Of a DNA stretch of 64,000 nt, positions 34,263 to 41,272 are shown piece after piece; the first letter of the stretch is position 1, and each line of letters starts with the position of its first letter. Under the pieces are notes generated by a model. It was not told where the DNA came from. It saw only the letters and a program-made list of their open reading frames with translations, and made no database searches. Source of the stretch: UBA1494_A sp963973975 (GTDB lineage: Bacteria > Bacteroidota > Bacteroidia > Flavobacteriales_E > Vicingaceae); contig CAXBCF010000008.1 in the NCBI GenBank assembly GCA_963973975.1, forward strand, positions 1 through 64,000. The letters are read 5' to 3'. The translations under genes were made by a program, and so were the position numbers.

Positions 34263-34470
34263 AATTCTCTTTAATCAAATCCCAATTTTTAAAAGCGGTT
34301 TTTCCATTTTTAATTTTTTGCAGTCTTTGATCCAATAAGCTTTTATGTTCTAAAGGAATATCTTCAGTATTTTCTTTTACATCTATAATTTCGATGTAAT
34401 CCATCTTATTAATTAAGTTTAAAAATCTTGCAATTTTATTTTGCTCCTTTATGTTAATTGTTAGTCTCAT
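34249..34470 (-). CDS. Antitoxin of RelE/ParE-type pair
   Basis: 73-residue charged protein directly before the toxin with a 14-base overlap. The N-terminus (MRLTINIKEQNKIARFLNLI) looks like the short beta-strand/helix start of small Bacteroidota antitoxins. The C-terminal KNGKTAFKNWDLIKENYEI is likely the toxin-embracing part; the same KNGK.ToF.NW ending recurs in many such antitoxins. A perfect TAnnTTTG box lies at 34487-34494 upstream. Identification rests mainly on position, size and pattern. Confidence 0.78.
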   Translation of the reverse strand: MRLTINIKEQNKIARFLNLINKMDYIEIIDVKENTEDIPLEHKSLLDQRLQKIKNGKTAFKNWDLIKENYEIK

Positions 34471-34486
34471 AATAATTGCTTTCTAA

Positions 34487-34494
34487 CAAAGGTA
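34487..34494 (-). promoter_or_regulatory. -7 promoter box for toxin-antitoxin operon
   Basis: Reading the minus strand, TACCTTTG exactly matches TAnnTTTG, 17 bases before the antitoxin ATG. No TTG lies exactly 19 bases farther upstream, so only the -7 half is supported. Confidence 0.5.
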
Positions 34495-34588
34495 CATATT
34501 TGGACTTAATTTTAATCTTTCAATTTTTGCCTCTTGTTAATATTATGAATTACGAATGTTGGATTTTTTAAAGTATGCTGATTAGACC

Positions 34589-34620
34589 TACTGAGTCATG
34601 CTGAACTTGTTTCAGCATCT
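34589..34620. repeat. Dispersed palindromic repeat, copy 4 of 4
   Basis: CTACTGAGTCATGCTGAAC plus TTGTTTCAGCATCT, identical to the core of 1451-1484. Confidence 0.8.
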
Positions 34621-34643
34621 AGGTTGGGATATAAATGCTGAAT

Positions 34644-34680
34644 ACAAGATCCTGAAACGAGTTCAGGATGACATTGCGTT
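34644..34680. repeat. Palindromic repeat TCCTGAAACGAGTTCAGGA, copy 2 of 2
   Basis: Same core and flanks as 1656-1690 (ACAAGA before, TGACAxTGCGTT after), again next to a TGCTGAAC palindrome. Confidence 0.8.
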
Positions 34681-34725
34681 ATGAAAAGTCATTTGTAGTA
34701 TATATTGGGTTGTATTTTTATAAAT

Positions 34726-34860
34726 TATACCGATTGAACTCATAAATGCCGCATACTTCCTTCGTCGCATGCTTCTTTATGACTACTCGGCATAAACCAA
34801 TTATACCATTGAAATTTTACAATAAAATATTTATGAGGCATTTCAAAGGTTAGTTGGTAT
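34726..34860. mobile_element. MITE-like element with imperfect terminal inverted repeats
   Basis: The left end AAATTATACCGATTGAAC pairs imperfectly with the right end GTTAGTTGGTATTATTT. Inside, CTCATAAATGCC and GGCATTT / TTTATGAG form further inverted repeats. The size (~135 bp) matches the element inserted in the GxxExxY gene (36750-36874). The right end overlaps the stop region of the GIY-YIG gene, and a similar end lies at the stop of the first toxin gene (about 198-214). No transposase is present. A non-autonomous element is the best reading, but boundaries are approximate. Confidence 0.5.
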
Positions 34861-35182
34861 TATTTATTCTCATCTCCTCAATTTCTGCTTCAGTATACCA
34901 ATCTTTTGCTAGGTCAATTAGCTCAGGATTTTCCTCTTTGATTAAATTCCATTTCCATTCTTTATGCCAATTTTTAAGTTGTTTTTCCCTATCAATACAA
35001 TTCATCATACCATGTATACGCTCATAGTACAAAAGATCAGTCGCTTTATATTTAGATGGGAAAATAGCACCAACAAGCGCTTTGTGTTTTAATACTCTTG
35101 CTTCAAGATTATTGGTCATGCCAATATACAAAACAGTTCGATTCTTGTTACTTAGAATGTATACATAGCCGATTTTCTGCAT
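34850..35182 (-). CDS. GIY-YIG nuclease family protein
   Basis: 110 residues with the GIY-YIG core near the N-terminus: YVYILSNKNRTVLYIGMTNN (Tyr7, Tyr9; Tyr19-Ile-Gly21) and LEARVLKHK (Arg29 as the catalytic-type arginine), then LLYYERIHGMMNCIDREKQL with the glutamate and the closing LKNWHKEWKWNLI. It resembles the small stand-alone UPF0213/YhbQ-like GIY-YIG proteins very common in Bacteroidota, whose DNA target is generally unknown. It lies in repeat-rich DNA with a MITE-like end at its 3' end. Confidence 0.88.
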   Translation of the reverse strand: MQKIGYVYILSNKNRTVLYIGMTNNLEARVLKHKALVGAIFPSKYKATDLLYYERIHGMMNCIDREKQLKNWHKEWKWNLIKEENPELIDLAKDWYTEAEIEEMRINNTN

Positions 35183-35294
35183 TGTATCTAGTTAAGTCAA
35201 ATGTGTTTTAAATATAATAGTCCACCTATAAAATATCTTATAAATACAAATCTATGAACTTAGACTGTGAAACAAATTGGTAATTGGTAATTTA

Positions 35295-36197
35295 TTAAAA
35301 AGCTGTTTTGATTCGCTTATTTTTAAAAATGCCTCTTTTCTTTGGGACATAGAAGTCTTTGCTTGCTTTGATGATGTATGAGAGGGTGATTTGAGCTACA
35401 AAGTAGCCATCGTTGTTGTCGGGATTGCCACGAACCCTTCCTGGGGTATAGTATTTAGGATCTGGTAAATCTTCGCTGCCTTTTGCAAAAGCTTCGGCGC
35501 TTCGGTTGGCAAAAATAGCTGATTCGATAAATGGCAATTCTTTAGGATCAGCAAAAACAGTGCTCACATCGTCTAGGTAATCTGTGAACGTAAAACGGTA
35601 GCCGAATTCCATTCCCAAGCGAATTTTGTAATTGAATGTAAAGTCAAATGCCATTCCCATAGGAACAATAACTGTCATTTCCGAATAGGATTGGCCTTCT
35701 GTTTGCAAAGGACGAAGAGCAAACCATTGTTCGTTGGATTGGGCAAAAGGGTAGTAAAGTAAAGCGCCAATGCCTGCAAAGGTTCTTGCTTTAAAATTCA
35801 CTTGCTTGCGCGCTCTTTTTACGATGTTTCTTTTTTGATAGAATGCGTATTCTCCAGTAACAGCAGCTTCTAACAAATCGGTTCGAAAACTCAAATTTCT
35901 TCCAACACGTGCAGGGTTGCCGGAGGTACTGTCGGCTCCTTGTATTCGGGCAAATCCTGCTGTAAATTTTAATGCGAGGTTTCTTGAAAAACTGTAACGG
36001 TAGAAAGCGCTTAAAGCAATGTTGGTTTTCTCCGGGCGAAAGTCGTAAATAAAACCTTGCCCTTGACCGCTGAAACCACCAATGTCGCCAAGGTAATTAG
36101 CGCCACCCAGTTGAATGCCCATATCCATTTCATATTGGGCTTTCAGAGGAGCTGAGGCAATGAAAATTAGTGCAATCGCAATCAACTTCAGTTTCAT
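35295..36197 (-). CDS. Outer-membrane beta-barrel protein, DUF6089 family (paralogue 1)
   Basis: 300 residues with a signal peptide (MKLKLIAIALIFIASAPLKA, cleavage before Q21) and a beta-strand-rich body: QYEMDMGIQLGGANYLGDIG (21-40), FYRYSFSRNLALKF, GMAFDFTFNYKIRLGMEFGY RFTFTDYLDDVS (about 180-215), and a closing NNDGYFVAQITLSYII strand. The repeated aromatic strands suggest an outer-membrane barrel. Function is unknown; some DUF6089 proteins are annotated around gliding or secretion, which I cannot support here. A same-length paralogue lies at 37667-38569. Confidence 0.85.
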   Translation of the reverse strand: MKLKLIAIALIFIASAPLKAQYEMDMGIQLGGANYLGDIGGFSGQGQGFIYDFRPEKTNIALSAFYRYSFSRNLALKFTAGFARIQGADSTSGNPARVGRNLSFRTDLLEAAVTGEYAFYQKRNIVKRARKQVNFKARTFAGIGALLYYPFAQSNEQWFALRPLQTEGQSYSEMTVIVPMGMAFDFTFNYKIRLGMEFGYRFTFTDYLDDVSTVFADPKELPFIESAIFANRSAEAFAKGSEDLPDPKYYTPGRVRGNPDNNDGYFVAQITLSYIIKASKDFYVPKKRGIFKNKRIKTAF

Positions 36198-36522
36198 ACT
36201 TCAAAAGTAATTTAATTTGAAATATAGCAGGTTAATTAATTGATAATTAAATTCTACATATGTGTTTTTTGATTTTAGAATACCTTGTTTAAACGAGAAC
36301 TGAAGAATATAGTTTTGTATTATGAATATTCATTTTCTTACAGAACATATGTAAAAACTTAACACCTAAAGTTTTGTTTGCGAATTAGGTATGCTTTCGG
36401 ATACAAATTCCTTTATTGTGTCGAAGGATATTGCAATTAATGGGAAGTAACTTATTTTTGTTTATTAAAAGGGATATTGAAAAAACAGCTTTATACTTAT
36501 ATACTTACTTTTTCAAAAATGT
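36198..36522. other. Gene-free spacer
   Basis: No convincing gene. A frame open from 36416 enters the GxxExxY gene, but its first 43 residues (MCRRILQLMGSNLF and on) look non-coding. Otherwise AT-rich DNA without a recognised signal. Confidence 0.55.
36202..36209 (-). promoter_or_regulatory. -7 box very close to DUF6089 start codon
   Basis: On the minus strand TACTTTTG matches TAnnTTTG only four bases before the ATG, which would imply a leaderless or nearly leaderless mRNA if active. No -33 TTG at the right spacing. Confidence 0.35.
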
Positions 36523-36543
36523 TTCACCACATAGACACATAGT
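36523..36543 (+). repeat. Left inverted repeat of GxxExxY unit
   Basis: TTCACCACATAGACACATAGT matches the reverse complement of 37085-37105 at 18 of 21 positions. Together they flank the GxxExxY gene immediately outside its start and stop codons. Confidence 0.75.
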
Positions 36544-36544
36544 A

Positions 36545-37083
36545 TTGGGATTAACACAAAAACATCTTGATGAGTTAACTTATGAGTTAATAGGAGCTGC
36601 TATTGAAGTACACAAAATAATGGGGCGTGGATTATTGGAAAGTGTTTATCATGAGTGTTTAAAGGAAGAGTTACTACATAGAAAAATAAATTTTTTATCA
36701 GAGTTAAAAATTCCAGTTGAGTATCGAAATAAAAGATTAGCTATTGATTTTATACCGATAGCATATACGTTATAGTCTAACTAAATTGGACTAAACGACT
36801 ATGGCATCGGCCTGGCTGACAAAGGCAGGCATTATATTTTAGTATTGATCATAGCGACATTTAAAATTGTATAAGATGTGATTTTTTTGTAGAAAATGCT
36901 ATAGTTGTTGAACTTAAAGCAATCTATGAATTTTCACTTATTCATGAAGCGCAGCTTCTGAACTATATGAAACTACTGAAAGCTCCAAAAGGCATATTAG
37001 TCAATTTTAACTGCAACAACATCTTCCACGAGGGACAGAATACTCTTGTTAACCAGTATTTCAGTAATTTACCGAAAAAGTAA
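36545..37083 (+). pseudogene. GxxExxY protein gene (PD-(D/E)XK_3-like), interrupted by a MITE-like insertion
   Basis: The 5' part (TTG start at 36545, just inside the left inverted repeat) encodes MGLTQKHLDELTYELIGAAI, then EVHKIMGRGLLESVYHECL with the family's GxxExxY motif (GLLESVY), through IPVEYRNKRLAIDF. The matching 3' part resumes in another frame at about 36874 with RCDFFVENAIVVELKAIYEF, carrying the PD-(D/E)XK-like Asp and ELK, then SLIHEAQLLNYMKLL, and ends NLPKK at the TAA 37081-37083. Between them lie about 125 inserted bases (36750-36874). Both halves are otherwise well kept, so the break is probably recent. The family's function is poorly known. Confidence 0.85.
36750..36874. 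mobile_element. MITE-like insertion inside GxxExxY gene
   Basis: The ends TTATACCGAT and ATTGTATAA are near-inverted repeats (the latter reads TTATACAAT on the other strand). The centre is the third copy of the CGGCCTG...GCAGGC element (36805-36838). About 125 bp, no open frame. The interruption of an otherwise continuous reading frame fixes the boundaries to within a few bases. A target duplication cannot be called with confidence. Confidence 0.7.
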
Positions 37084-37084
37084 A

Positions 37085-37105
37085 ACTATGTTTCTATGTG
37101 GTTTA
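37085..37105 (-). repeat. Right inverted repeat of GxxExxY unit
   Basis: ACTATGTTTCTATGTGGTTTA begins one base after the GxxExxY stop codon. It is the partner of 36523-36543. Confidence 0.75.
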
Positions 37106-37153
37106 AAACAATTAATATCGATATCTTAAATCGATTAGTTTATGGTTATTTTA

Positions 37154-37230
37154 TTGCTTCTCCAATCCTTTGGCTTCGTTTTGATTAAAAATCAAACTTC
37201 TTAAAGGCCATTTATTCATTTTAATAATAA
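37154..37230. repeat. ~80-bp dispersed repeat, copy 2 of 3
   Basis: TTGCTTCTCCAATCCTTTGG, then AAATCAAACTTCTTAAAGGC and CATTTATTCATTTTAATAA. Compare 27089-27170 and 37514-37590. Confidence 0.65.
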
Positions 37231-37455
37231 TCTTTATATGGAAATTTAATAATCGTTTTATTAAACGGAACAATAATGTTTTCTATGAAACGCAATGGTC
37301 GGCTTTTAGAAAATTTTGTAAAAATCAAGCAGGTAGGGCGGACATTAGCTAAAAAACTGTTTGATTCACGATTTTAATCGGGGAGAGTTTTTTTTAGCTG
37401 TGGTTGGTGGCTGCGTAGATTTTCTTGAAATTTTATAACGCCGTGGGTTTTTTGT

Positions 37456-37480
37456 TTCTTTTTGTACCACACAAAAAGAA
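37456..37480. repeat. Perfect inverted repeat (10-bp stem, 5-base loop)
   Basis: TTCTTTTTGT and ACAAAAAGAA around ACCAC. It is not followed by a T-run that would mark a classic terminator; role unknown. Confidence 0.6.
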
Positions 37481-37513
37481 ATTTAGAAAAACAGAATTAT
37501 GTCTTATATTTTG

Positions 37514-37590
37514 TTGCTTCTCTAACCCTTTGGCTACGTTTCTATTTGAAATCAAATTTATTATAGGCCATTAATTCATTTTCATGATAA
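37514..37590. repeat. ~80-bp dispersed repeat, copy 3 of 3
   Basis: TTGCTTCTCTAACCCTTTGG, then AAATCAAATTTATTATAGGC and CATTAATTCATTTTCATGAT. Same orientation as 37154-37230, 360 bp apart. Confidence 0.65.
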
Positions 37591-37666
37591 GCATTTGAAG
37601 AAAAAGCTGTGCTAAATCTTAATTATAGACCTTTAGGTACGCTATGAGAGATGAATAAAAAAGCGA

Positions 37667-38569
37667 TTAAAACTTCGTACGCTTACGTTTGCGGTTGATT
37701 AAACTGTTGTAACGCGGTTTATAGAAATCGTTACCAGATTTAATGACATATGAAAGAGTAATTTGCGTTATGAAATAGCCATCATTGTTGTCGGGGTTTC
37801 CACGTCTAGATCCTGATGTATAAAAGCCTCTATTAGGTAAATCAGGAATTCCTCGGGCAAATGCTTCATCACTTCGATTGGATAATGCAACTGCTTGCGG
37901 TGTTAAAAGGTCTTCTTGTTTTGGGTAGCGTGTACTAACATCATCTAAATAGTCAGTAAATGTGAAACGGTAACCAAACTCCATTCCTACTCTTAATTTT
38001 TTATTGAAAGTAAAATCAAAAGCCATTCCCATTGGTACGATGATAGAAATCTCATCATAAGCTATACCTTCTGTTTGTAAGGGTCTTAAAGAATACCAAG
38101 TTCCATTTAATTGTGCCTTAGGGTCAAAGTAAATAGCACCTGCTCCGGCAAAAACACGTGATTTGAAATCAATGCGTTGTCTGGAACGTCTAGAAAAATC
38201 GTTTTTCTGTAAAAAAGTGTATTCCCCGACCAAAGAGGCCTCTAATATATCTGTTCTGAAGCTTAAGTTTCTAGCAAGTCTGGTGGGTGCATTTACAGAT
38301 AAACTGTCTGCTCCTTGAATTCTTACAAACCCTGCATTGAATTTAATGGCAATGTTACTAGAAAAACTGTACCTAAAAAAAGCTCCAACAGCCATGTTTG
38401 CTTGGCTTATATTCATGTCCAATAAAAAACCTTTTGGCTCTCCTTTTCCTCCGATATCCCCTACGTGTAGGGCTCCTCCTAATTGAAGTCCATAGTCAAT
38501 CTCATACTGTGCAAGCGCAACTGAGGAACATAAAATTGTTGATAAAAAGAAAGTAAACAGTTTCTTCAT
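37667..38569 (-). CDS. Outer-membrane beta-barrel protein, DUF6089 family (paralogue 2)
   Basis: 300 residues, the same length as the product of 35295-36197 and collinear with it. Signal peptide MKKLFTFFLSTILCSSVALA with cleavage before Q21. Shared blocks are NLSFRTD(I/L)LEA, LRPLQTEG, VPMGMAFDFTFN, MEFGYRFTFTDYLDDVST, NRS(A/D)EAFA and RGNPDNNDGYF. The clear paralogy suggests tandem duplication, with repeats and the GxxExxY unit later entering between. Predicted outer-membrane protein; function unknown. Confidence 0.85.
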   Translation of the reverse strand: MKKLFTFFLSTILCSSVALAQYEIDYGLQLGGALHVGDIGGKGEPKGFLLDMNISQANMAVGAFFRYSFSSNIAIKFNAGFVRIQGADSLSVNAPTRLARNLSFRTDILEASLVGEYTFLQKNDFSRRSRQRIDFKSRVFAGAGAIYFDPKAQLNGTWYSLRPLQTEGIAYDEISIIVPMGMAFDFTFNKKLRVGMEFGYRFTFTDYLDDVSTRYPKQEDLLTPQAVALSNRSDEAFARGIPDLPNRGFYTSGSRRGNPDNNDGYFITQITLSYVIKSGNDFYKPRYNSLINRKRKRTKF

Positions 38570-39263
38570 AGCTGCAAATATAATGGAATTGATTTAACTA
38601 TTTAAAATTTACTAAAATTTTTAAAGTGACTTTAGATTTTAGACCTAAGATTTTAGAGGTTTAATGGACAATGATCAATTATTAATTAAGAATCTACAAT
38701 TAAGAATTAAGAGAAAGGAGTAAGGACTAAGGATGAAGGAGTAAAGATAAAACTAGAAATGAGAAACTTGAAAAAGAAAAAAGAGAAGAGAACATAGAGA
38801 AGAGAAAAAGAATTATGAATTTTCAATTTTTAGTTTTTAATTTAAGAACAAACAATTAAGAATTAAGAAGAAGGATTAAGGACTTAGGATGAAGGAGGAA
38901 TTAAGAATCTGGGAATTACTAATGTTCAATTTTTAATTAAATATTAACCAAAAACGGTCAACGCTATTTAGGGAAGTACAATATTTAATGTACAATTGTC
39001 AATGATTAATTATTAATTAAGAATCTGGATGAAAGACTAGGGAAAGAATTAAGAAAAGAGAAAATAGAACAGAGAGAAGTTCAAATTACGAATGGAAAAT
39101 TTACAAAACCTTTTCGAACTTGGCGCCTCCTTTGAATTCCCTTTGCGGTTAAAATAGTTTGTTATAGAAATGCCATCTTTTGATACATAAATATTTCATC
39201 CTTTAATATTTCTAGTTTCCTATTTCAACTTTTTAGTTTAGGTAATTTAAATACTTATAACTT
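38570..39263. other. Gene-free low-complexity spacer
   Basis: No gene is visible. It is mostly purine-rich and AT-rich strings (AAGAATTAAGA, GGATGAAGGAG, GAAAGGAGTAAGGACTAAGG types) plus a fragment of the ~280-bp repeat (ACTAGAAATGAGAAACTTGA at about 38752). Confidence 0.7.
38575..38582 (-). promoter_or_regulatory. -7 box close to DUF6089 paralogue start
   Basis: On the minus strand TATATTTG matches TAnnTTTG, five bases before the ATG. As for the other paralogue this would give a very short or absent leader. Confidence 0.4.
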
Positions 39264-39950
39264 TCAAGTAAGCTCTTCGTTTCCTTTTAAATTAAAATGC
39301 TTTTTAATAATTCCGACAAAAAGGTATAAAAATGGGGTGTCGAAAGCGGCTATTAAAACCTTAAAGAGAAAACCACTCAACAGCAGGCTCGCAAATAAGT
39401 CCCATTTAATCGCACCAAAGCTACAAAGAAGAATCAAAACTGAAGCGGTGTCAACAAATTGAGAAGTCATGGTTGAGGCGTTGTTTCTCAACCACAAGTG
39501 CTTACCATTGGTGTAGTTTTTCCAGAAATGGTAGATTCGAATGTCGATTAACTGAGCGATTAAATAGGCAGTCATGGAAGCGGTAACTGCCAAGCCTGTT
39601 AATCCGAAAACAGATGTAAAAGTTTCTTGATTTACAGGCGACCAATCCGTTGCTGGAACACGATTTGACAACCAGATAATTCCTAACACAAAAACGGTTG
39701 CGAACAGTCCTGCAATCACTACTTGATTGGCTTTTCGTTTGCCGTAGATTTCTGCAATGAGATCAGTGATTAAAAATGTGAGGGGATAGGGCAAAATTCC
39801 TACCGATAATTCAAAGGTATGTAGTCCGAAAAAGTCCCAATAAAAGAATTTTTGGAAAATAAGGTTTCCACAAACCAAGGAAGCAATAAACAATGCTGCT
39901 AAAATCAAATAGAGTCGCTCAGCCTGTCGGTTTAGTTTTTCTTGAGCCAT
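39264..39950 (-). CDS. yhhQ: Queuosine precursor transporter (YhhQ/QueP, VUT family)
   Basis: 228-residue inner-membrane protein with six hydrophobic segments. Family hallmarks are LVCGNLIFQKFF (21-32), VGILPYPLTFLITDLIAEIYGKRKA (about 50-74; the PxTFxxTDxxxExYG motif), and NASTMTSQFVDTASVLILLC (about 152-171; the S-x-x-x-Q-x-x-D-T motif). It imports preQ1-type precursors for tRNA queuosine. Its start overlaps the tilS end by 19 bases, so it is the last gene of a pabB-tilS-yhhQ operon. Pairing with tilS unites two tRNA wobble-modification functions. Confidence 0.92.
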   Translation of the reverse strand: MAQEKLNRQAERLYLILAALFIASLVCGNLIFQKFFYWDFFGLHTFELSVGILPYPLTFLITDLIAEIYGKRKANQVVIAGLFATVFVLGIIWLSNRVPATDWSPVNQETFTSVFGLTGLAVTASMTAYLIAQLIDIRIYHFWKNYTNGKHLWLRNNASTMTSQFVDTASVLILLCSFGAIKWDLFASLLLSGFLFKVLIAAFDTPFLYLFVGIIKKHFNLKGNEELT

Positions 39951-41260
39951 TGAATTTTTATTATCTTTTTTGTTTTTGAATCAATTTTAAAACGTTCATC
40001 CATTCTAATTCCAAGGATCCAGACTACTTGATTTTCTGATAAAAGCACATAAATCTCCTCTTTTTCGTGCAGGGGAATTTTTTCATCAATCAATACATCG
40101 CTGATTTTTTTCTTGCCCTTCATGCCCAAAGGAATCATCCAATCGCCTGATTTCCATTTCCTTAATTCTAAGGGGAATTTTATTTTGTCTGCATCGAATC
40201 CTTCCTGTATTTTTGAGGCTTTAAATTGAAATTGACTTGCTTCGATTTCAGTTATTTTTAAGCCTAAAGGTTTTAAAAGGGATTTTGTTCCGCTTTCTAT
40301 CAAAATAGCAGCGTTTTTTTCACTGACTGATTTTTCTTCTTGTATAAAGAGTTTTTCTCGGTCGAGCGTTATTTTAATGTTTTTAGATTTGAAAGTACTT
40401 CCAATAGATTTGTTGTTAATGGATTGAATGATTTGAGAAACAGTAGAAAAATTAAAACCGAGTGGTTCCAATAGAAATTGAAGTACCAATTCTGGATGAC
40501 TTAATTGCTGAACTGAAGCTATTGAAAGGAATCCTTGAGAAAGCTGTTTTTCAAGTTCTGCACTGTCTTTTTTTAGTTGAAAATCCACAAAATCATTTAT
40601 AGAGTTTAAATGATTCATAGTTGTTTGCATGCTTTTTAAAAAATCGGGATTTCGATCTTTCCAAGGACTTATAATTTTATGGCGAAACCAATTGCGTTCG
40701 TATTTGACAGCCGCATTGCTTTGGTCTTCTCGAAAGGAAATTTTTTCTGTTTCGGCATAGGTCCTAATTGCTTCTTTACTTAAATTAAGCAATGGACGAA
40801 TTATTTTTTCAGTTGAATGAATTCCTGTTAAGCCATTGACTCCTGTTCCACGGTTGAGGTTGATGAAAAATGTTTCAATACTATCGTCAAGGTGGTGCGC
40901 AGTAACTAAATAATCAAAGCCATTTTCTTTCAATAGTTGATCAAACCAATCGTAACGCAATTCTCTTGCAGCCATTTGAATGGAGATTTTCTTCTTTTCC
41001 GCATAAGCAGTTGTTTCTACCTTCTTGAAAAAAATAGGACAAGCATATTTTGCTGCTTCACTTTTCACAAATACTTCGTCAGCATCACTCTCTTTCTCTC
41101 TAAGGGAAAAATTTAAGTGTGCAACTGCATGTTGAATATCAGTTTTCCGAAAAAGCGACCACACTACCATGGAATCCACACCACCACTAATTGCCAAGAG
41201 CAATTTTGATTCTGATTTTAGATTTAGTTTTTTAAGCTCAGCTTGAAATTCTTTTAGCAC
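39932..41260 (-). CDS. tilS: tRNA(Ile)-lysidine synthase
   Basis: 442 residues. The N-terminal PP-loop ATPase has LLLAISGGVDSMVVW (20-34). TAHHLDDSIETFFINLNRGTG (about 118-138) and the following GLTGI are specific for TilS. The C-terminal part has the TilS_C-type IQEGF...LELRKWKSGDWMIPLGMKGKKKISDVLIDEKIP region. It converts C34 of the tRNA-Ile CAU anticodon to lysidine and is normally essential. The start is a GTG at 41260. A perfect TATCTTTG box lies at 41281-41288 inside the end of pabB, so it may have its own promoter besides readthrough from pabB. Confidence 0.95.
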   Translation of the reverse strand: MLKEFQAELKKLNLKSESKLLLAISGGVDSMVVWSLFRKTDIQHAVAHLNFSLREKESDADEVFVKSEAAKYACPIFFKKVETTAYAEKKKISIQMAARELRYDWFDQLLKENGFDYLVTAHHLDDSIETFFINLNRGTGVNGLTGIHSTEKIIRPLLNLSKEAIRTYAETEKISFREDQSNAAVKYERNWFRHKIISPWKDRNPDFLKSMQTTMNHLNSINDFVDFQLKKDSAELEKQLSQGFLSIASVQQLSHPELVLQFLLEPLGFNFSTVSQIIQSINNKSIGSTFKSKNIKITLDREKLFIQEEKSVSEKNAAILIESGTKSLLKPLGLKITEIEASQFQFKASKIQEGFDADKIKFPLELRKWKSGDWMIPLGMKGKKKISDVLIDEKIPLHEKEEIYVLLSENQVVWILGIRMDERFKIDSKTKKIIKIQWLKKN

Positions 41261-41272
41261 CTGTTTGATTTT

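Larger units (their letters stand above)
34471..34849. other. Gene-free repeat spacer
   Basis: No gene is visible. In order it holds a TAnnTTTG box for the antitoxin, palindrome TGCTGAAC (34589-34620), palindrome TCCTGAAA (34644-34680), and a ~130-bp MITE-like element (34726-34860). Confidence 0.7.
37106..37666. other. Gene-free spacer with dispersed repeats
   Basis: No gene is visible. It holds two copies of the ~80-bp repeat (37154-37230 and 37514-37590) and a perfect 10-bp inverted repeat at 37456-37480 (TTCTTTTTGT, ACCAC, ACAAAAAGAA). The stretch 37290-37460 has the look of a further intergenic repeat, but only one copy is in the window. Confidence 0.6.

Noticed and set aside
36416..36544. 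Extended N-terminus of the GxxExxY protein
   Set aside because: The extra residues are unlike the family and read through the flanking inverted repeat. The TTG at 36545 just inside the repeat gives the normal family start.
37290..37460. Possible gene remnant in the spacer between the DUF6089 paralogues
   Set aside because: It looks like a familiar intergenic repeat type, but with no second copy in the window and no open frame. I could not support either a gene or a repeat family.
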